Shown here: in pieces, positions 50,505 through 60,379 of the stretch
How the letters are laid out: each line of letters opens with the position of its first letter
Numbering within the stretch: the stretch's first letter is position 1
Origin: Gemmiger formicilis
GTDB taxonomy: Bacteria > Bacillota > Clostridia > Oscillospirales > Ruminococcaceae
Reading direction: 5' to 3'
DNA: 64,000 bases
Assembly: GCF_024462815.1 (NCBI RefSeq)
Contig: NZ_JANGCG010000002.1
Span: forward strand, 248,001 to 312,000
Translations under genes and position numbers: made by a program
The notes under the pieces: model-generated
The model's input: the letters and a program-made list of their open reading frames with translations, nothing else
Databases searched by the model: none
Told to the model about the DNA's origin: nothing

Positions 50505-52808
50505 TTAAATTTCCAGCACGGCCTTGCCGTCATGGTCGGCCAGCTCCAGCGTGACGGCGCGGCCATCCAGACGGCCATCGACCAGTGCATCGGAGATGGG
50601 GTCCTCAATGGTCTTGCGGATGGTGCGGCGCAGCTCACGCGCACCGTACTTGGCGGAGCTTTCGGCCACAATGTCCGCCAGTGCGGGCTGGGTGTAATGC
50701 AGCGTGATGCCGTGCGCGGCCAGACCAGGCTGGTACTCGTCCAGCATCAGCGCGGCAATCCTTTCCAGACTTTCCTCGCTCAGCGGCTTGAAGGTGATGA
50801 TCTCGTCCACGCGGCCGATGAACTCGGGGCGCAGGAACTCCTGCAGAGCCTTGCGGCACTTGTCGGCGCTGGCAATCTCTGCCGTCTTGCCGAAGCCGGT
50901 GGCGGCGCTCTGGTCGGTAGAGCCTGCGTTGGAGGTCATGCAGATAACCGTGTTGGAGAAGTCCACCGTGCGGCCCTGCGCATCGTTGATTTTGCCCTCG
51001 TCCAGAATCTGCAGCAGGATATTCATGACGTCAGGATGTGCTTTTTCAATCTCGTCAAAGAGCACAACGCTGTAGGGGTGGCGGCGGACCTTCTCGGTCA
51101 GCTGGCCGGCCTCGTCATAGCCGACATAGCCCGGAGGCGAACCAATCAGGCGGGACACCGCGTATTTCTCCATGTACTCGCTCATATCAATCGAAATCAG
51201 CGGGTCCACGGTATCAAACAGCTGGTTGGCCAGCTGCTTGACCAGCTCGGTCTTGCCGACACCGGTTGGGCCGACAAAGATAAAGCTGGCGGGGCGGTGG
51301 CGGCCGGACAGGTCGGCGCGGGCGCGCTTGATGGCCCCCGCCACGGCGTGGACGGCCTCGTCCTGCCCGATGATATGGCTGCGCAGGGCTTCCTCCAGCC
51401 CCTGCAGGCGGCCGTACTCGGTCTCCTTGATTTTCACGGCAGGCACGCCGGTCCACAGCTCAATGACCTGGGCCACATCGTCCATCGTGACCTCAATCTC
51501 GGCCACTTTCAGCTGCAGGGCGGGCAGCTTTTCGCGCTGCTGCGCCAAATCGGTCTTGACAGCGGCCAGTGCCTCGTAGTCAATGGCGGCATCCTGCCCT
51601 TCGGGGTTCTCCAGCTCGTGCTCGCGGGTCTCCAAATCGGCCACAGCGCGCTGGGCTTCCAGCAGCTCGGTGATTTCGGGGTGGCGCAGATTGCAGCAGG
51701 CGCAGGCCTCGTCCAGCAGGTCAATGGCCTTGTCCGGCAGGAAGCGGTCGGTGATGTAGCGCTCCGACAGCTTGACGATGCTGGTCACAATGGCATCCGG
51801 CACGCGGACACAGTGGTGCTTCTCGTAGTAGATGCGGATGCCCTTGATTACCTCGATGGTGTCCAGCAGGGACGGCTCCTCGACCTTGACGGGTTGGAAA
51901 CGGCGTTCCAGCGCGGAATCCTTCTCGATGTACTTGCGGTACTCGGCAAAGGTGGTCGCACCGATAACCTGCATCTGCCCGCGGGAAAGGGCGGGCTTCA
52001 TAATGTTGGCTGCGTTCATCGAGCCGTCGGAATCGCCCGCGCCCACGATGGAGTGAATCTCATCAATGAACAGGATGATGTTGCCCGCGGCCTTGACCTC
52101 GCTGATAAGCCCCTTGACGCGCTGCTCAAACTGGCCGCGGAACTGGGTGCCGGCCACAAGGCTGGTCATATCCAGCAGATAGATTTCCTTATCCTGCAGG
52201 CGGGCCGGAACCTTGCCCTCGGCAATGCGCTGGGCAATGCCCTCGGCAATCGCGGTCTTGCCGACACCGGCCTCGCCAATCAGGCAGGGGTTGTTCTTCT
52301 GGCGGCGGCAGAGGATCTGAATCGTGCGGTAAATTTCGCGGTCACGGCCGATAATGCGGTCGGTCTTGCCGTCGCGGGCCTTCTGGGTCAGGTTCTCGCA
52401 GTAAGTTTCCAGGAACTTGCGGCGGGGGGCCTTGTCCTTCTTGCCGCTCTTGGCCTTGGTATCGTCCCTGGGCTGGCGTGCGCCGAAGCCGAAGGGGAAC
52501 ACCGGGCTGCCGCCGGGCACAAAATCATCCTGCGCGGCGGGCTCGTCATCGCCCTCGGCATCGTCACCGTTCATCATGGGGGCCATCATACCAGAGTCGG
52601 CAGCCTCCTGCAGGAAGCTGCTCATCCGTTCCTCTATATTTTCCAGATCCTGATCGGACATACCAAACTGCTTCATCAGATCATCCACAGGCTGGATGTG
52701 CATGGCGCGGGCGCAGGTCAGGCAGTAGCCCTCCTGCACGGCCTTGCCGTTCTCAAGTCGCTGCACAAACACAACGGCGGGTCGCTTTTGGCATTTTACA
52801 CAAAGCAT
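50505..52808 (-). CDS. ClpE-like ATP-dependent Clp protease ATPase subunit
   Basis: A 767-residue AAA+ unfoldase. The N-terminus is a zinc finger with C-V-K-C (residues 3-6) and C-L-T-C, as in ClpE, in place of the ClpC repeat domain. AAA-1 has GEAGVGKT near 180 and AAA-2 GPTGVGKTE near 500. A-T-G-F-G-K in AAA-2 is the probable ClpP-binding loop. A helical middle region lies between. The start at 52808 follows GAGGTGATAGA. No CtsR box was identified upstream. Confidence 0.92.
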   Translation of the reverse strand: MLCVKCQKRPAVVFVQRLENGKAVQEGYCLTCARAMHIQPVDDLMKQFGMSDQDLENIEERMSSFLQEAADSGMMAPMMNGDDAEGDDEPAAQDDFVPGGSPVFPFGFGARQPRDDTKAKSGKKDKAPRRKFLETYCENLTQKARDGKTDRIIGRDREIYRTIQILCRRQKNNPCLIGEAGVGKTAIAEGIAQRIAEGKVPARLQDKEIYLLDMTSLVAGTQFRGQFEQRVKGLISEVKAAGNIILFIDEIHSIVGAGDSDGSMNAANIMKPALSRGQMQVIGATTFAEYRKYIEKDSALERRFQPVKVEEPSLLDTIEVIKGIRIYYEKHHCVRVPDAIVTSIVKLSERYITDRFLPDKAIDLLDEACACCNLRHPEITELLEAQRAVADLETREHELENPEGQDAAIDYEALAAVKTDLAQQREKLPALQLKVAEIEVTMDDVAQVIELWTGVPAVKIKETEYGRLQGLEEALRSHIIGQDEAVHAVAGAIKRARADLSGRHRPASFIFVGPTGVGKTELVKQLANQLFDTVDPLISIDMSEYMEKYAVSRLIGSPPGYVGYDEAGQLTEKVRRHPYSVVLFDEIEKAHPDVMNILLQILDEGKINDAQGRTVDFSNTVICMTSNAGSTDQSAATGFGKTAEIASADKCRKALQEFLRPEFIGRVDEIITFKPLSEESLERIAALMLDEYQPGLAAHGITLHYTQPALADIVAESSAKYGARELRRTIRKTIEDPISDALVDGRLDGRAVTLELADHDGKAVLEI

Positions 52809-52863
52809 TCTATCACCTCTATATTGAACACCCACAAGGGGCGTGCATAGCATACTACTATTA

Positions 52864-52898
52864 TTAAACAAACCCTGCCAAATTGCAAGTTTTGGCGG
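52864..52898 (-). terminator. intrinsic terminator after cvpA
   Basis: CCCCGCCAAA and TTTGGCAGGG form a 10-bp stem with one mismatch on the minus strand, followed by TTTGTTT. It ends the ruvC-to-cvpA cluster. Confidence 0.75.
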
Positions 52899-52916
52899 GG
52901 CTTGTTCAGAATTTGT

Positions 52917-53588
52917 TTAATAATGGACTAAAAACGGGTTGAAAGCACTGAAAAAGCTGTAGCCGATACTGCGCTGCAGGGTGGCGGCGTTCAGCCAGTC
53001 AAGCTGGCCGGTGGTGATGCTGGCCACAAACCAGAGGGCCAGTGCCAGCAGCCAGCAGTCCAGTGCGCCGGTCACAAGGCCCAGCGCCAGACCCAGCATC
53101 CGGTTGGCTCCGCCCAGCAGCGGAATGGCGTTGACGCCGCGCAGCAGGCGCACCAGCAGTGCAAAGACCCAGCGCACCACAAGGCAGAGCACCACAAACA
53201 GCAGCGCCTGCACCAGCGGCAGGAAAAGCGGCTCCAACAGGGCGTTGATTTTTTCCGGCAGCACCTCGCCTGCGGTCAGCAACGCGTTAGCGGCGGCATC
53301 GCGCAGGAAGTCGGGCAGAAAATCCAGCGCCTGCACCAGCGCGGCCATATCGCCGCCGGACTGCGCCACGGCCTGGTTGACCTGCTCGGAGACAGCGCCG
53401 CTGAAGAAGCGGCTGTAGACCTCCGGCGCAAGCGTGCGGCTGCCCCAGACGGCAATGCCCACGCCCAGCACCGCGCCGACCAGCTCGGTCAGTCCGGCCA
53501 GAAAGCCCTTCTGCCAGCTTTTGACGGCGGCAAAGGAGAAAACAACAAGGAAAATCACATCATAGACAAGTGCAGGAGAAAATGACAT
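52917..53588 (-). CDS. CvpA family membrane protein
   Basis: A 223-residue protein with four or five membrane segments and the N-terminal D-V-I-F-L-V-V-F-S-F-A-A-V-K-S-W-Q-K-G-F pattern of the CvpA (colicin V production) family. In Firmicutes its role is unclear; proposals concern the envelope or peptidoglycan. The ribosome site is weak (AAAGAAG). It is the last gene of the cluster. Confidence 0.8.
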   Translation of the reverse strand: MSFSPALVYDVIFLVVFSFAAVKSWQKGFLAGLTELVGAVLGVGIAVWGSRTLAPEVYSRFFSGAVSEQVNQAVAQSGGDMAALVQALDFLPDFLRDAAANALLTAGEVLPEKINALLEPLFLPLVQALLFVVLCLVVRWVFALLVRLLRGVNAIPLLGGANRMLGLALGLVTGALDCWLLALALWFVASITTGQLDWLNAATLQRSIGYSFFSAFNPFLVHY

Positions 53589-53653
53589 AGTTGCGTACTT
53601 CTTTCTGTATAAGTCAGAGGATGGGAGAGAAACGGCTCCTCTCCCCTGCTGTG

Positions 53654-54997
53654 TCAGGCGGGGGCGTTCAGCTCCTTCACCCGGCTGCCGGTGAACACCA
53701 GTGTCTGCGCGGCGTTGAGGACGGCCAGCGGGCGGGAGGCAAGGTCATTCTGCACCCACTTCTGGACGCCGTCATAGCCGTAGCACTCCACCGCGTCGGG
53801 GCAGAGCAGATAGATGTCGGTGTCGGTGGCCGACACGCCGAAGGCCTGCCGCGCCGGAATCTCGGACATGGGGGCCAGCGTTTCGGACAGTGTGACAAGG
53901 CTGTTGCCGCCGCGCACGTTCAGTAGCAGCGCGGTCTGGCGGCGGCCCAACGCCACGCTTTGCAGCGTAGCGCCGCCATAGCTGTAGCGGGCGGTCTCGG
54001 TGCCGGTACGGGGGTCCAGCAGGGCCACGTAGCTGTCAAACACAGCCATAACGCGGCTCTCGCTCTGCCAGTCCAGTCGCAGCAGCATACTGCCAAGGTC
54101 GGCGGTGTAGGACGGGCCCTCCCCGTCGGCATCGGTGTTCATAAAGTAGACAGAGCAGCTCAGCTGCCCATCCCGGGCCGAGAGCATCCCGGCGGCGAAA
54201 CGGCGGCTGTCGGGGGAAAAGGCCAGCGCAATGGGGGTGCCGTAGGTCTGGGGCATAGCCCAGCTGTACAGCTGCCGCATAGAGGTATCAAATATGCGTA
54301 CCTGCGCGGCAAACCGGCCGGACTCGGTCACAACAGCCAGAGAATTGTTGTTGGACATGGCGCAGAGCAGGATGCCCTCGTCAAAGGTCTGGGAGTAGAG
54401 CGTGCGGGTGCGGCTGCAGACCGTCAGCTCACTGCCCGCACGGTTGTAGACCACAAAATGCGTGCCGCCCACGGCCAGCACCGGCCGTGCATAGGACGGC
54501 TGCAGACTGAGGATGCGCGACCCATAGGGCGAGTAGACCAGCACATCCTCGTCCCCCAGCTCCACAAAGCCGCCCGCTAGGGGCTCAATCTGCCGGGGCT
54601 CGGTAATGCCGGTGTTGGCGGGCCAGCCGCCGTCCGTGCGGTTGAGGTAGAGCATGGCGCTGTCCACAGCGTCCCCCAGCATGGCCAGTGACGCCGACAG
54701 TGCACCGGTCAACACCACAAAGGCAAGGGCCAGCACGGCGGCGGCCACGGCAAAAAATACCCGCCGCTGGTGCTGCCGCTGCTTGTACAGTGGTGTTAGG
54801 GACTTCAGCCGGGCGGCGGTCTGCGCGGCCTGCGGGTCTGGGGTCTTGGGCGGCGGCGCGCCGCGGTGCACCGGCTTGGGGGTGCGCAGGCTGATATCCC
54901 CGCTGGTGCCGCGGATGCCTGCCTCGGGAGCTTGCCCCTGCTCTCTTGCCAGCATCCGCTGGCGGCGCGCAAGGCGCTCTCGGTCTGCCTTGTTCAT
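53654..54997 (-). CDS. membrane-anchored beta-propeller protein (DUF5711-like)
   Basis: A 447-residue protein: a basic, Pro-rich cytoplasmic tail (1-75), one membrane segment (about 80-105) and an extracytoplasmic region of repeating beta-sheet units with several D/S-x-x-x-x-x-A motifs, consistent with a propeller. It resembles DUF5711 proteins of Clostridia. AGGAGG precedes the ATG. Function unknown. The N-terminal tail is long for a simple anchor and may bind a cytoplasmic partner. Confidence 0.7.
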   Translation of the reverse strand: MNKADRERLARRQRMLAREQGQAPEAGIRGTSGDISLRTPKPVHRGAPPPKTPDPQAAQTAARLKSLTPLYKQRQHQRRVFFAVAAAVLALAFVVLTGALSASLAMLGDAVDSAMLYLNRTDGGWPANTGITEPRQIEPLAGGFVELGDEDVLVYSPYGSRILSLQPSYARPVLAVGGTHFVVYNRAGSELTVCSRTRTLYSQTFDEGILLCAMSNNNSLAVVTESGRFAAQVRIFDTSMRQLYSWAMPQTYGTPIALAFSPDSRRFAAGMLSARDGQLSCSVYFMNTDADGEGPSYTADLGSMLLRLDWQSESRVMAVFDSYVALLDPRTGTETARYSYGGATLQSVALGRRQTALLLNVRGGNSLVTLSETLAPMSEIPARQAFGVSATDTDIYLLCPDAVECYGYDGVQKWVQNDLASRPLAVLNAAQTLVFTGSRVKELNAPA

Positions 54998-55046
54998 GGG
55001 GTGGCTCCCTCCTTTCCTGCAAAAATACGGTTACAATCGGGTTGGG

Positions 55047-55805
55047 TCAAAGGCTGTCCAGCTCCGGGTAGTCCACACGCTCCAAAAACAGCCCCTTGGC
55101 TGGCAGCGTCGGCCCGGCCTGACGCCGGTCACGGCTGGCCAGCAGCGCGGGGATGCTGTTGGGCGTGCGCTTGTGCAGCCCGGCCTCCGCCAGCGTGCCC
55201 GCCAGAATCCGCACCATATTGTACAGGTAGCCGTCCGCTGTGACCGAAATCACAAATGAATCACCGGATTGTATAACGGTACAATCTGTAATGGTGCGCA
55301 CGGTGTCGCCATGGGCGGCGGCACTGGAGCCGGAGGCACACAGCGCCGAAAAATCATGCGTGCCTACGAACTGCGCCGCCGCGGCCTGCATGGCGGCCAA
55401 ATCCAGCGCCGGGCCAATGCGGTGGCAGGTGTCAAAGGTGAAGGGGTCATCCACCCGCGCATTTAAAATGTAGTAGTGGTAGGTCTTGGCGTGGGCAGCA
55501 TACCGTGCATGGAAGCCGTCCGGCACCGTGCGAACAGCCACCGCACGGATATCGGGCGGCAGGTGTGCGTTGAGCGCCGGGACGAACTTTTCCATCGGTA
55601 CCTTGCCAGTATAGCAGAAGCTGAGCGCGAAACGCCGCGCATGGACGCCCGCATCAGTGCGGGAGCAGCCCTTTACATCGGGCCGCTGGCCGAACACCGC
55701 CTGCATGGCATCCTGCAGCACGGCACAGACCGTCGGCGCATTGGGCTGTACCTGAAACCCGGCGTAGTTTGTGCCCTTATAGGAAATCCAAAGTAAAAAA
55801 GTCAT
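55047..55805 (-). CDS. truA: tRNA pseudouridine(38-40) synthase
   Basis: A 252-residue enzyme that makes pseudouridine in the tRNA anticodon arm. The catalytic Asp is in C-S-R-T-D-A-G-V-H-A near residue 55, and the N-terminus Y-K-G-T-N-Y-A-G-F-Q-V-Q is typical. The start at 55805 (MTFLLWISYKG) follows GAAGG. It begins 16 bp after ecfT, a neighbourhood (ecfA-ecfA-ecfT-truA) common in Firmicutes. Confidence 0.96.
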   Translation of the reverse strand: MTFLLWISYKGTNYAGFQVQPNAPTVCAVLQDAMQAVFGQRPDVKGCSRTDAGVHARRFALSFCYTGKVPMEKFVPALNAHLPPDIRAVAVRTVPDGFHARYAAHAKTYHYYILNARVDDPFTFDTCHRIGPALDLAAMQAAAAQFVGTHDFSALCASGSSAAAHGDTVRTITDCTVIQSGDSFVISVTADGYLYNMVRILAGTLAEAGLHKRTPNSIPALLASRDRRQAGPTLPAKGLFLERVDYPELDSL

Positions 55806-55821
55806 AGAGCCTTCAAAATCC

Positions 55822-56640
55822 TTACACCAGCCCCGGCACAAAGAACCGTGTGCAGGCGATAACCACCAGCGCAACGGTGATGACCACCAGGCAGCGGAAA
55901 TCCTCGGCGGTGAATTTCAGCTGCTTGAGCCGGGTGCGGCCCTCGCCGCCGTGGTAGCAGCGGCATTCCATCGCCATAGCCAGCTCGTCAGCGCGGCGGA
56001 AAGCGGAGATGAACAGCGGAATCAGAATCGGCACCAGCGCCTTGATGCGCTGGGTGAAGGTGCCGCTGTCCAGCATGGCACCGCGGGCCTTCTGGGCGTT
56101 CATAATCTTCTCGGTCTCCTCAATCAAAGTGGGGATGAACCGCAGGGCAATCGTCATCATCATGGCCAGCTCGTGCACCGGAAAATGCAGCTTGGCCAGC
56201 GGGCGCAGCAGGCTTTCAATCGCATCGGTCAGCACGATGGGGCTGGTGGTGTAGGTCAGAAGGCTTGTGCCCGCAATCAGCGCGCAGACGCGCACCGCCA
56301 GCAGGATGGCATACTTGACACCCTCGGCGTAAATGTTCAACACCCAGAAGTGCACCAGCGGCTCCCCCTGCCCGGTGACAAAGAACAGGTTCAGCACCGC
56401 TGTAAAAATGACGATGGGCACAATGGGCTTGAGGCTTTTCAGAATCATTTTGCCGGGAATCTGCGCAATTTTGTACAGCGCCGCCAGCAGGGCGATGGAC
56501 AACGCCAGCCCCAGTGGGTTCGGCGCAACAAACAGCACGATGATATAGGCAATCGTGGCAACCAGTTTCAGCCGCGGGTCACAGCGGTGCAGAATTGAGT
56601 GGCCGGGAAAATGCTGGCCTATCGTGATATCCTTAAGCAT
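55822..56640 (-). CDS. ecfT: ECF transporter T component
   Basis: A 272-residue membrane protein that couples the EcfA ATPases to interchangeable S components for vitamin uptake. About five membrane segments surround the coupling helices with I-M-N-A-Q-K-A-R-G near residue 190 and A-M-E-C-R-C-Y near 230, variants of the A-R-G and A-x-R/C signatures. The ATG at 56640 is preferred over the GTG three codons earlier because GGAGG is 8 bp away. It overlaps ecfA2 by 8 bp. Confidence 0.94.
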   Translation of the reverse strand: MLKDITIGQHFPGHSILHRCDPRLKLVATIAYIIVLFVAPNPLGLALSIALLAALYKIAQIPGKMILKSLKPIVPIVIFTAVLNLFFVTGQGEPLVHFWVLNIYAEGVKYAILLAVRVCALIAGTSLLTYTTSPIVLTDAIESLLRPLAKLHFPVHELAMMMTIALRFIPTLIEETEKIMNAQKARGAMLDSGTFTQRIKALVPILIPLFISAFRRADELAMAMECRCYHGGEGRTRLKQLKFTAEDFRCLVVITVALVVIACTRFFVPGLV

Positions 56641-57511
56641 CTGCCCCACCTCCCTGCTTGGCGGCCAACGCCTTCTGAATCGCCTTGACCGCGTAGGGTA
56701 TCGTGTAGACGTCGGCGGGAATATCCAGCCCCATCTGGCGCAGCTTTAAGAAAATCTGCGTGACCTGCGGCACCGAAAGCCCCAGCTGCAGCAGATCCTC
56801 GGCGCGAGCAAAGACGTTTTCGACTGTGTCATACATGGCGATTCCGGCACGGTGCATCACAAGAACGCGGTTGGCGTACTTGGCAATATCCTCCATCGAG
56901 TGGCTGACCAGCAGCACCGTGATGCCGGTCTTTTCGTGGTAGTCCTTTATCTGGCTCAGAATCGTGTCGCGGCCCTCGGGGTCAAGACCCGCGGCGGGCT
57001 CGTCCAGCACCAGCACACGGGGGTGCATGGCCATAACGCCTGCAATCGCAACACGGCGCTTCTGCCCGCCGGAAAGCTCAAAGGGGCTTTTCTCCAGCAG
57101 CTCATCCGTCAGGCCGACAAAAGCGGCCGCCTCCTTGACGCGGCGTTGCACCTCAGCCTCGTCCAGGCCCATATTGCGCGGGCCGTAGGCGATATCCTTG
57201 GCGCAGGTCTCCTCGAACAGCTGATATTCCGGATACTGCATGACCAGCCCGACCAGAAAGCGGAAGCTGCGTAGGTCCGCGCCCTGCTCCCACAGGTCCT
57301 TGCCATCCACCAGCACGCGGCCGGAGGTGGGGCGGTTCAGGCCGTTGAAATGGCTGATCAGCGTGGATTTTCCGCTGCCGGTGGAGCCGATGATGCCCAC
57401 AAAGTCGCCCTCCTCCACGCTGAACGAAATGTTGTCCAGCGCGGTGGTGGCGTCCGGCATACCCGGATTGTAAATGTAGCTCAGATTTTCGACACGAATA
57501 ATCTCGGACAT
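56633..57511 (-). CDS. ecfA2: ECF transporter ATPase (EcfA2 type)
   Basis: A 292-residue ATPase of the shared ECF energising module. Walker A is GSTGSGKST near residue 42, the signature LSGGQKRRVA near 145 and Walker B VLVLDEPAAGLD near 165. The Q-loop has V-M-Q-Y-P-E-Y-Q-L-F-E-E-T. The start at 57511 follows AAAGGAA. It overlaps ecfT and pairs with ecfA1 upstream. Confidence 0.95.
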   Translation of the reverse strand: MSEIIRVENLSYIYNPGMPDATTALDNISFSVEEGDFVGIIGSTGSGKSTLISHFNGLNRPTSGRVLVDGKDLWEQGADLRSFRFLVGLVMQYPEYQLFEETCAKDIAYGPRNMGLDEAEVQRRVKEAAAFVGLTDELLEKSPFELSGGQKRRVAIAGVMAMHPRVLVLDEPAAGLDPEGRDTILSQIKDYHEKTGITVLLVSHSMEDIAKYANRVLVMHRAGIAMYDTVENVFARAEDLLQLGLSVPQVTQIFLKLRQMGLDIPADVYTIPYAVKAIQKALAAKQGGGADA

Positions 57512-57574
57512 AGTTATTCCTTTCCCGCCGGATACCGCCCGCACAGGGTGCAGTTCCGGCATAGCTGGGATGTG

Positions 57575-58417
57575 TTACTGCAGCAGCTTGTACAGCTCCT
57601 CGGCGCAGCGCTCGGGCGTAATCACGTTCTCCGGCATGGGGATGCCGACCTTGACCAGCGCATCGCGCAGCTCTGCGGCCTGGGGCACGTCCAGATGGTA
57701 GCTGTGCAGCTTTTCCGTCTGGCTGAACACCTGCTCGGGGGTGCCCTCCATCACGATGCGGCCCCGGCTCATAACCAGCACGCGGTCGGCCTGCGCGGCT
57801 TCCTCCATATAATGGGTGATGGACACGATGGTGATGCCCGCGGCCCGCAGCTGGTGGATGGTGTTCATCACCTGTGCGCGGCCGTGGGGGTCAAGCATGG
57901 CGGTGGACTCGTCCAGCACAAGGCAGTCGGGCCGCATGGCAATGACGCCCGCAATCGCAACGCGCTGCTTCTGCCCGCCGGACAGCTTGTATGGTGCTGC
58001 ATCGCGCTTTTCATAGATGCCGGCCAGCTTCATGGCCTCGTCAATGCGGGTGCGGATTTCCTCCGGTGGTACGCCCAGATTCTCCGGCGCAAAGGCAACG
58101 TCCTCCTCCACGATGGTGGCAACAATCTGGTTGTCGGGGTTCTGGAACACCATACCCACCTTTTGGCGCACATCGTAGAGGTGGTCCTCGTTGCGGGTGT
58201 CCATCCCCTCCACCAGCACAGTGCCGGCCTCCGGCAGCAGAATGGCGTTGAAATGCTTGGCAAGTGTGGACTTGCCACAGCCGTTGGCCCCCAGCACGGC
58301 TACAAACTCGCCGCGCTTGATGTTCAGGCTGACGCCGTCCACGGCGTACTTCGGCTGTTCGGGGTCATAGCGGAAGCGTACATCCTGCACGCGCAGGATA
58401 GGTTCTTGCAAAGACAT
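57575..58417 (-). CDS. ecfA1: ECF transporter ATPase (EcfA1 type)
   Basis: A 280-residue ATPase with Walker A GANGCGKST near residue 43, Q-loop M-V-F-Q-N-P-D-N-Q, signature LSGGQKQRVA and Walker B CLVLDESTAMLD. The D-E-S in place of D-E-P, and a catalytic Glu present only once, are normal for EcfA1. It heterodimerises with EcfA2. It starts 3 bp after the methyltransferase gene. Confidence 0.95.
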   Translation of the reverse strand: MSLQEPILRVQDVRFRYDPEQPKYAVDGVSLNIKRGEFVAVLGANGCGKSTLAKHFNAILLPEAGTVLVEGMDTRNEDHLYDVRQKVGMVFQNPDNQIVATIVEEDVAFAPENLGVPPEEIRTRIDEAMKLAGIYEKRDAAPYKLSGGQKQRVAIAGVIAMRPDCLVLDESTAMLDPHGRAQVMNTIHQLRAAGITIVSITHYMEEAAQADRVLVMSRGRIVMEGTPEQVFSQTEKLHSYHLDVPQAAELRDALVKVGIPMPENVITPERCAEELYKLLQ

Positions 58418-58420
58418 AGT

Positions 58421-59284
58421 TTATTTCTCCCAAATCGCGGTTGCGCCGCAGGGCACAACGCCGCCGGTGGCGGAGACCGGCAGACCAATCTCATCACAGT
58501 GGGTGCGCCCGCCCTTTACGGGGCAAAGCGTTGTCTTGACGATGTATTCCATGACCGCGGGGCTCAGGCCCTCGGTGTAGGAGTTGATGGCAAAGAACAG
58601 CGGGTCATCGCTGAGTACCTGCTCGGTCAGGGTAATCAGGTCGTAGACGTTGTCCTCCAGCTTCCAGATTTCACCGCCCGGGCCGCGGCCGTAGCTGGGC
58701 GGGTCCATAATGACGGCGTCATATTTGCTGCCGCGGCGGATTTCACGCTGCACAAACTTAGCGCAGTCGTCCACAATCCAGCGGCAGGGGCGGTCGGCCA
58801 GGCCACTGGCCGCGGCGTTCTCCCGCGCCCATGCCACCATGCCCTTGCTGGCATCGACATGGGTGACGGACGCCCCGGCGGCAAGGCAGGCCAGCGTGGC
58901 GCCGCCCGTGTAGCCAAAGAGGTTCAGCACCCGGATGGGACGGCCCGCGGCCTTGATTTTCTCCTGATACCAGGCCCAGTTCACAGCCTGCTCCGGGAAA
59001 ACGCCGGTGTGCTTGAAGCCGGTCGGGCTGACAATCAGGGTAAGGTCATTCCAGTGAATCTGCCATTTCTGGGGCAACTTTTTGTGGTAATTCCACTGGC
59101 CGCCGCCCTTGGCAGAACGGTAGTAGACGGCGTCGGCCTTGGCCCACAGCGGGCTGGTCTCGGCGTTTTTCCAGATAACCTGCGGGTCGGGGCGAATCAG
59201 CAGGGTGCTGCCCCAGCGCTCCAACCGGTTGTGATTGGTAGCATCCAGCAGCTCATAATCCCGCCATGAATCAGCAGGGCGCAT
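58421..59284 (-). CDS. class I SAM-dependent rRNA methyltransferase (RlmI/RlmK-like)
   Basis: A 287-residue methyltransferase. The SAM loop is V-L-N-L-F-G-Y-T-G-G-A-T near residue 120, the acidic strand V-T-H-V-D-A-S-K, and the catalytic motif I-M-D-P-P-S-Y-G-R-G-P near 195, as in the RlmI/RlmK rRNA methyltransferases and their relatives. It lacks a PUA domain. The ATG at 59284 follows AAAGGAG with 8-bp spacing; the TTG two codons earlier is too close to it. Confidence 0.85.
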   Translation of the reverse strand: MRPADSWRDYELLDATNHNRLERWGSTLLIRPDPQVIWKNAETSPLWAKADAVYYRSAKGGGQWNYHKKLPQKWQIHWNDLTLIVSPTGFKHTGVFPEQAVNWAWYQEKIKAAGRPIRVLNLFGYTGGATLACLAAGASVTHVDASKGMVAWARENAAASGLADRPCRWIVDDCAKFVQREIRRGSKYDAVIMDPPSYGRGPGGEIWKLEDNVYDLITLTEQVLSDDPLFFAINSYTEGLSPAVMEYIVKTTLCPVKGGRTHCDEIGLPVSATGGVVPCGATAIWEK

Positions 59285-59304
59285 AGACAACTCTCCTTTG
59301 TGTG

Positions 59305-60360
59305 TTAAAACATACTCGTTTGCCCGGCAGCTTCCTCGTCAAAGCGGCGGGGAACGGGCATATGCAGATGCTCATAGGCAAGGCGGGTCACGCAGCGGCC
59401 ACGGGGCGTGCGGGTCAGCATACCCATCTGCATCAGGTACGGCTCACAGATATCCTCCAGCGTGACGCTCTCCTCGCCCAAAGCGGCGGCCAGCGTTTCA
59501 AGGCCGACCGGCCCGCCGTTGTACATCTCAATGATGGCGCGCAGCACACTGCGGTCCATCTCGTCCAGGCCCAGCTCGTCAATGTCCATCCATTTGCGGG
59601 CGGCAATGGCGGTCTCGCCGTCAATCGTGCCGTCCCCCTGCACGGTGGCAAAGTCGCGCACACGCTTGAGAAGCCGGTTGGCGATACGCGGCGTACCGCG
59701 GGCGCAGCGCGCCAGCTCCAGCGCGCCGTCCTCGGTGATGGGCACGCCCAGAATCCCTGCGCTGCGCGCAATAATGCGGCCAAGCTCCTGCGGGCTGTAC
59801 AGCTCGAGCTTGAGCAGGATGCCGAAGCGGTCGCGCAGCGGGCCGGTAAGCTGACCGGCGCGGGTGGTAGCGCCCACCAGCGTGAAGCGCGGCAGATTGA
59901 TGCGGATACTCTGGGCGCTGGGGCCCTTGCCAATCATAATGTCAAGCGCGAAATCCTCCAGCGCGGGGTAGAGCACCTCCTCCACCTGCCGGGACAGGCG
60001 GTGAATCTCGTCGATGAAAAGCACATCGCCCTCCTGCAGGTTGGTCAGCAGGGCGGCCAAATCGCCGGGCTTCTCAATGGCGGGGCCGGAGGTAATGCGG
60101 ATTTGCACGCCCATCTCCTGCGCCACAATACCGGCCAGCGTGGTCTTGCCCAGACCCGGCGGGCCGTAGAGCAGGATGTGATCCATCGGCTCGCCGCGCT
60201 GCTGCGCCGCCCGCAGATAGACCCGCAGATTGCCCTTGGCCTTCTCCTGACCGACATAGTCCTCAAGCGTTTTCGGGCGGAGGGTGACCTCCTCGGCGTC
60301 AACGGGCAGGGCGTCGGGGCTTACGAGCCGACTGGGGTCAACGGTGAATTCCTGATTCAA
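59305..60360 (-). CDS. ruvB: Holliday junction branch migration ATPase RuvB
   Basis: A 351-residue AAA+ motor that drives branch migration with RuvA. Walker A is GPPGLGKTT near residue 66, Walker [10 protein letters not shown] near 115, sensor 1 VGATTRAG near 160, then G-T-P-R-I-A-N-R-L near 225 and a C-terminal winged helix. The start is a TTG at 60360 with GGGGAG 6 bp upstream; no ATG fits. Confidence 0.96.
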   Translation of the reverse strand: MNQEFTVDPSRLVSPDALPVDAEEVTLRPKTLEDYVGQEKAKGNLRVYLRAAQQRGEPMDHILLYGPPGLGKTTLAGIVAQEMGVQIRITSGPAIEKPGDLAALLTNLQEGDVLFIDEIHRLSRQVEEVLYPALEDFALDIMIGKGPSAQSIRINLPRFTLVGATTRAGQLTGPLRDRFGILLKLELYSPQELGRIIARSAGILGVPITEDGALELARCARGTPRIANRLLKRVRDFATVQGDGTIDGETAIAARKWMDIDELGLDEMDRSVLRAIIEMYNGGPVGLETLAAALGEESVTLEDICEPYLMQMGMLTRTPRGRCVTRLAYEHLHMPVPRRFDEEAAGQTSMF

Positions 60361-60379
60361 TTTCTACTCCCCTTCCCTA

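Noticed and set aside
50346..52850. 834-codon plus-strand ORF opposite the Clp ATPase gene
   Set aside because: Long only because of the codon bias of the Clp gene; no ribosome site, no homology.
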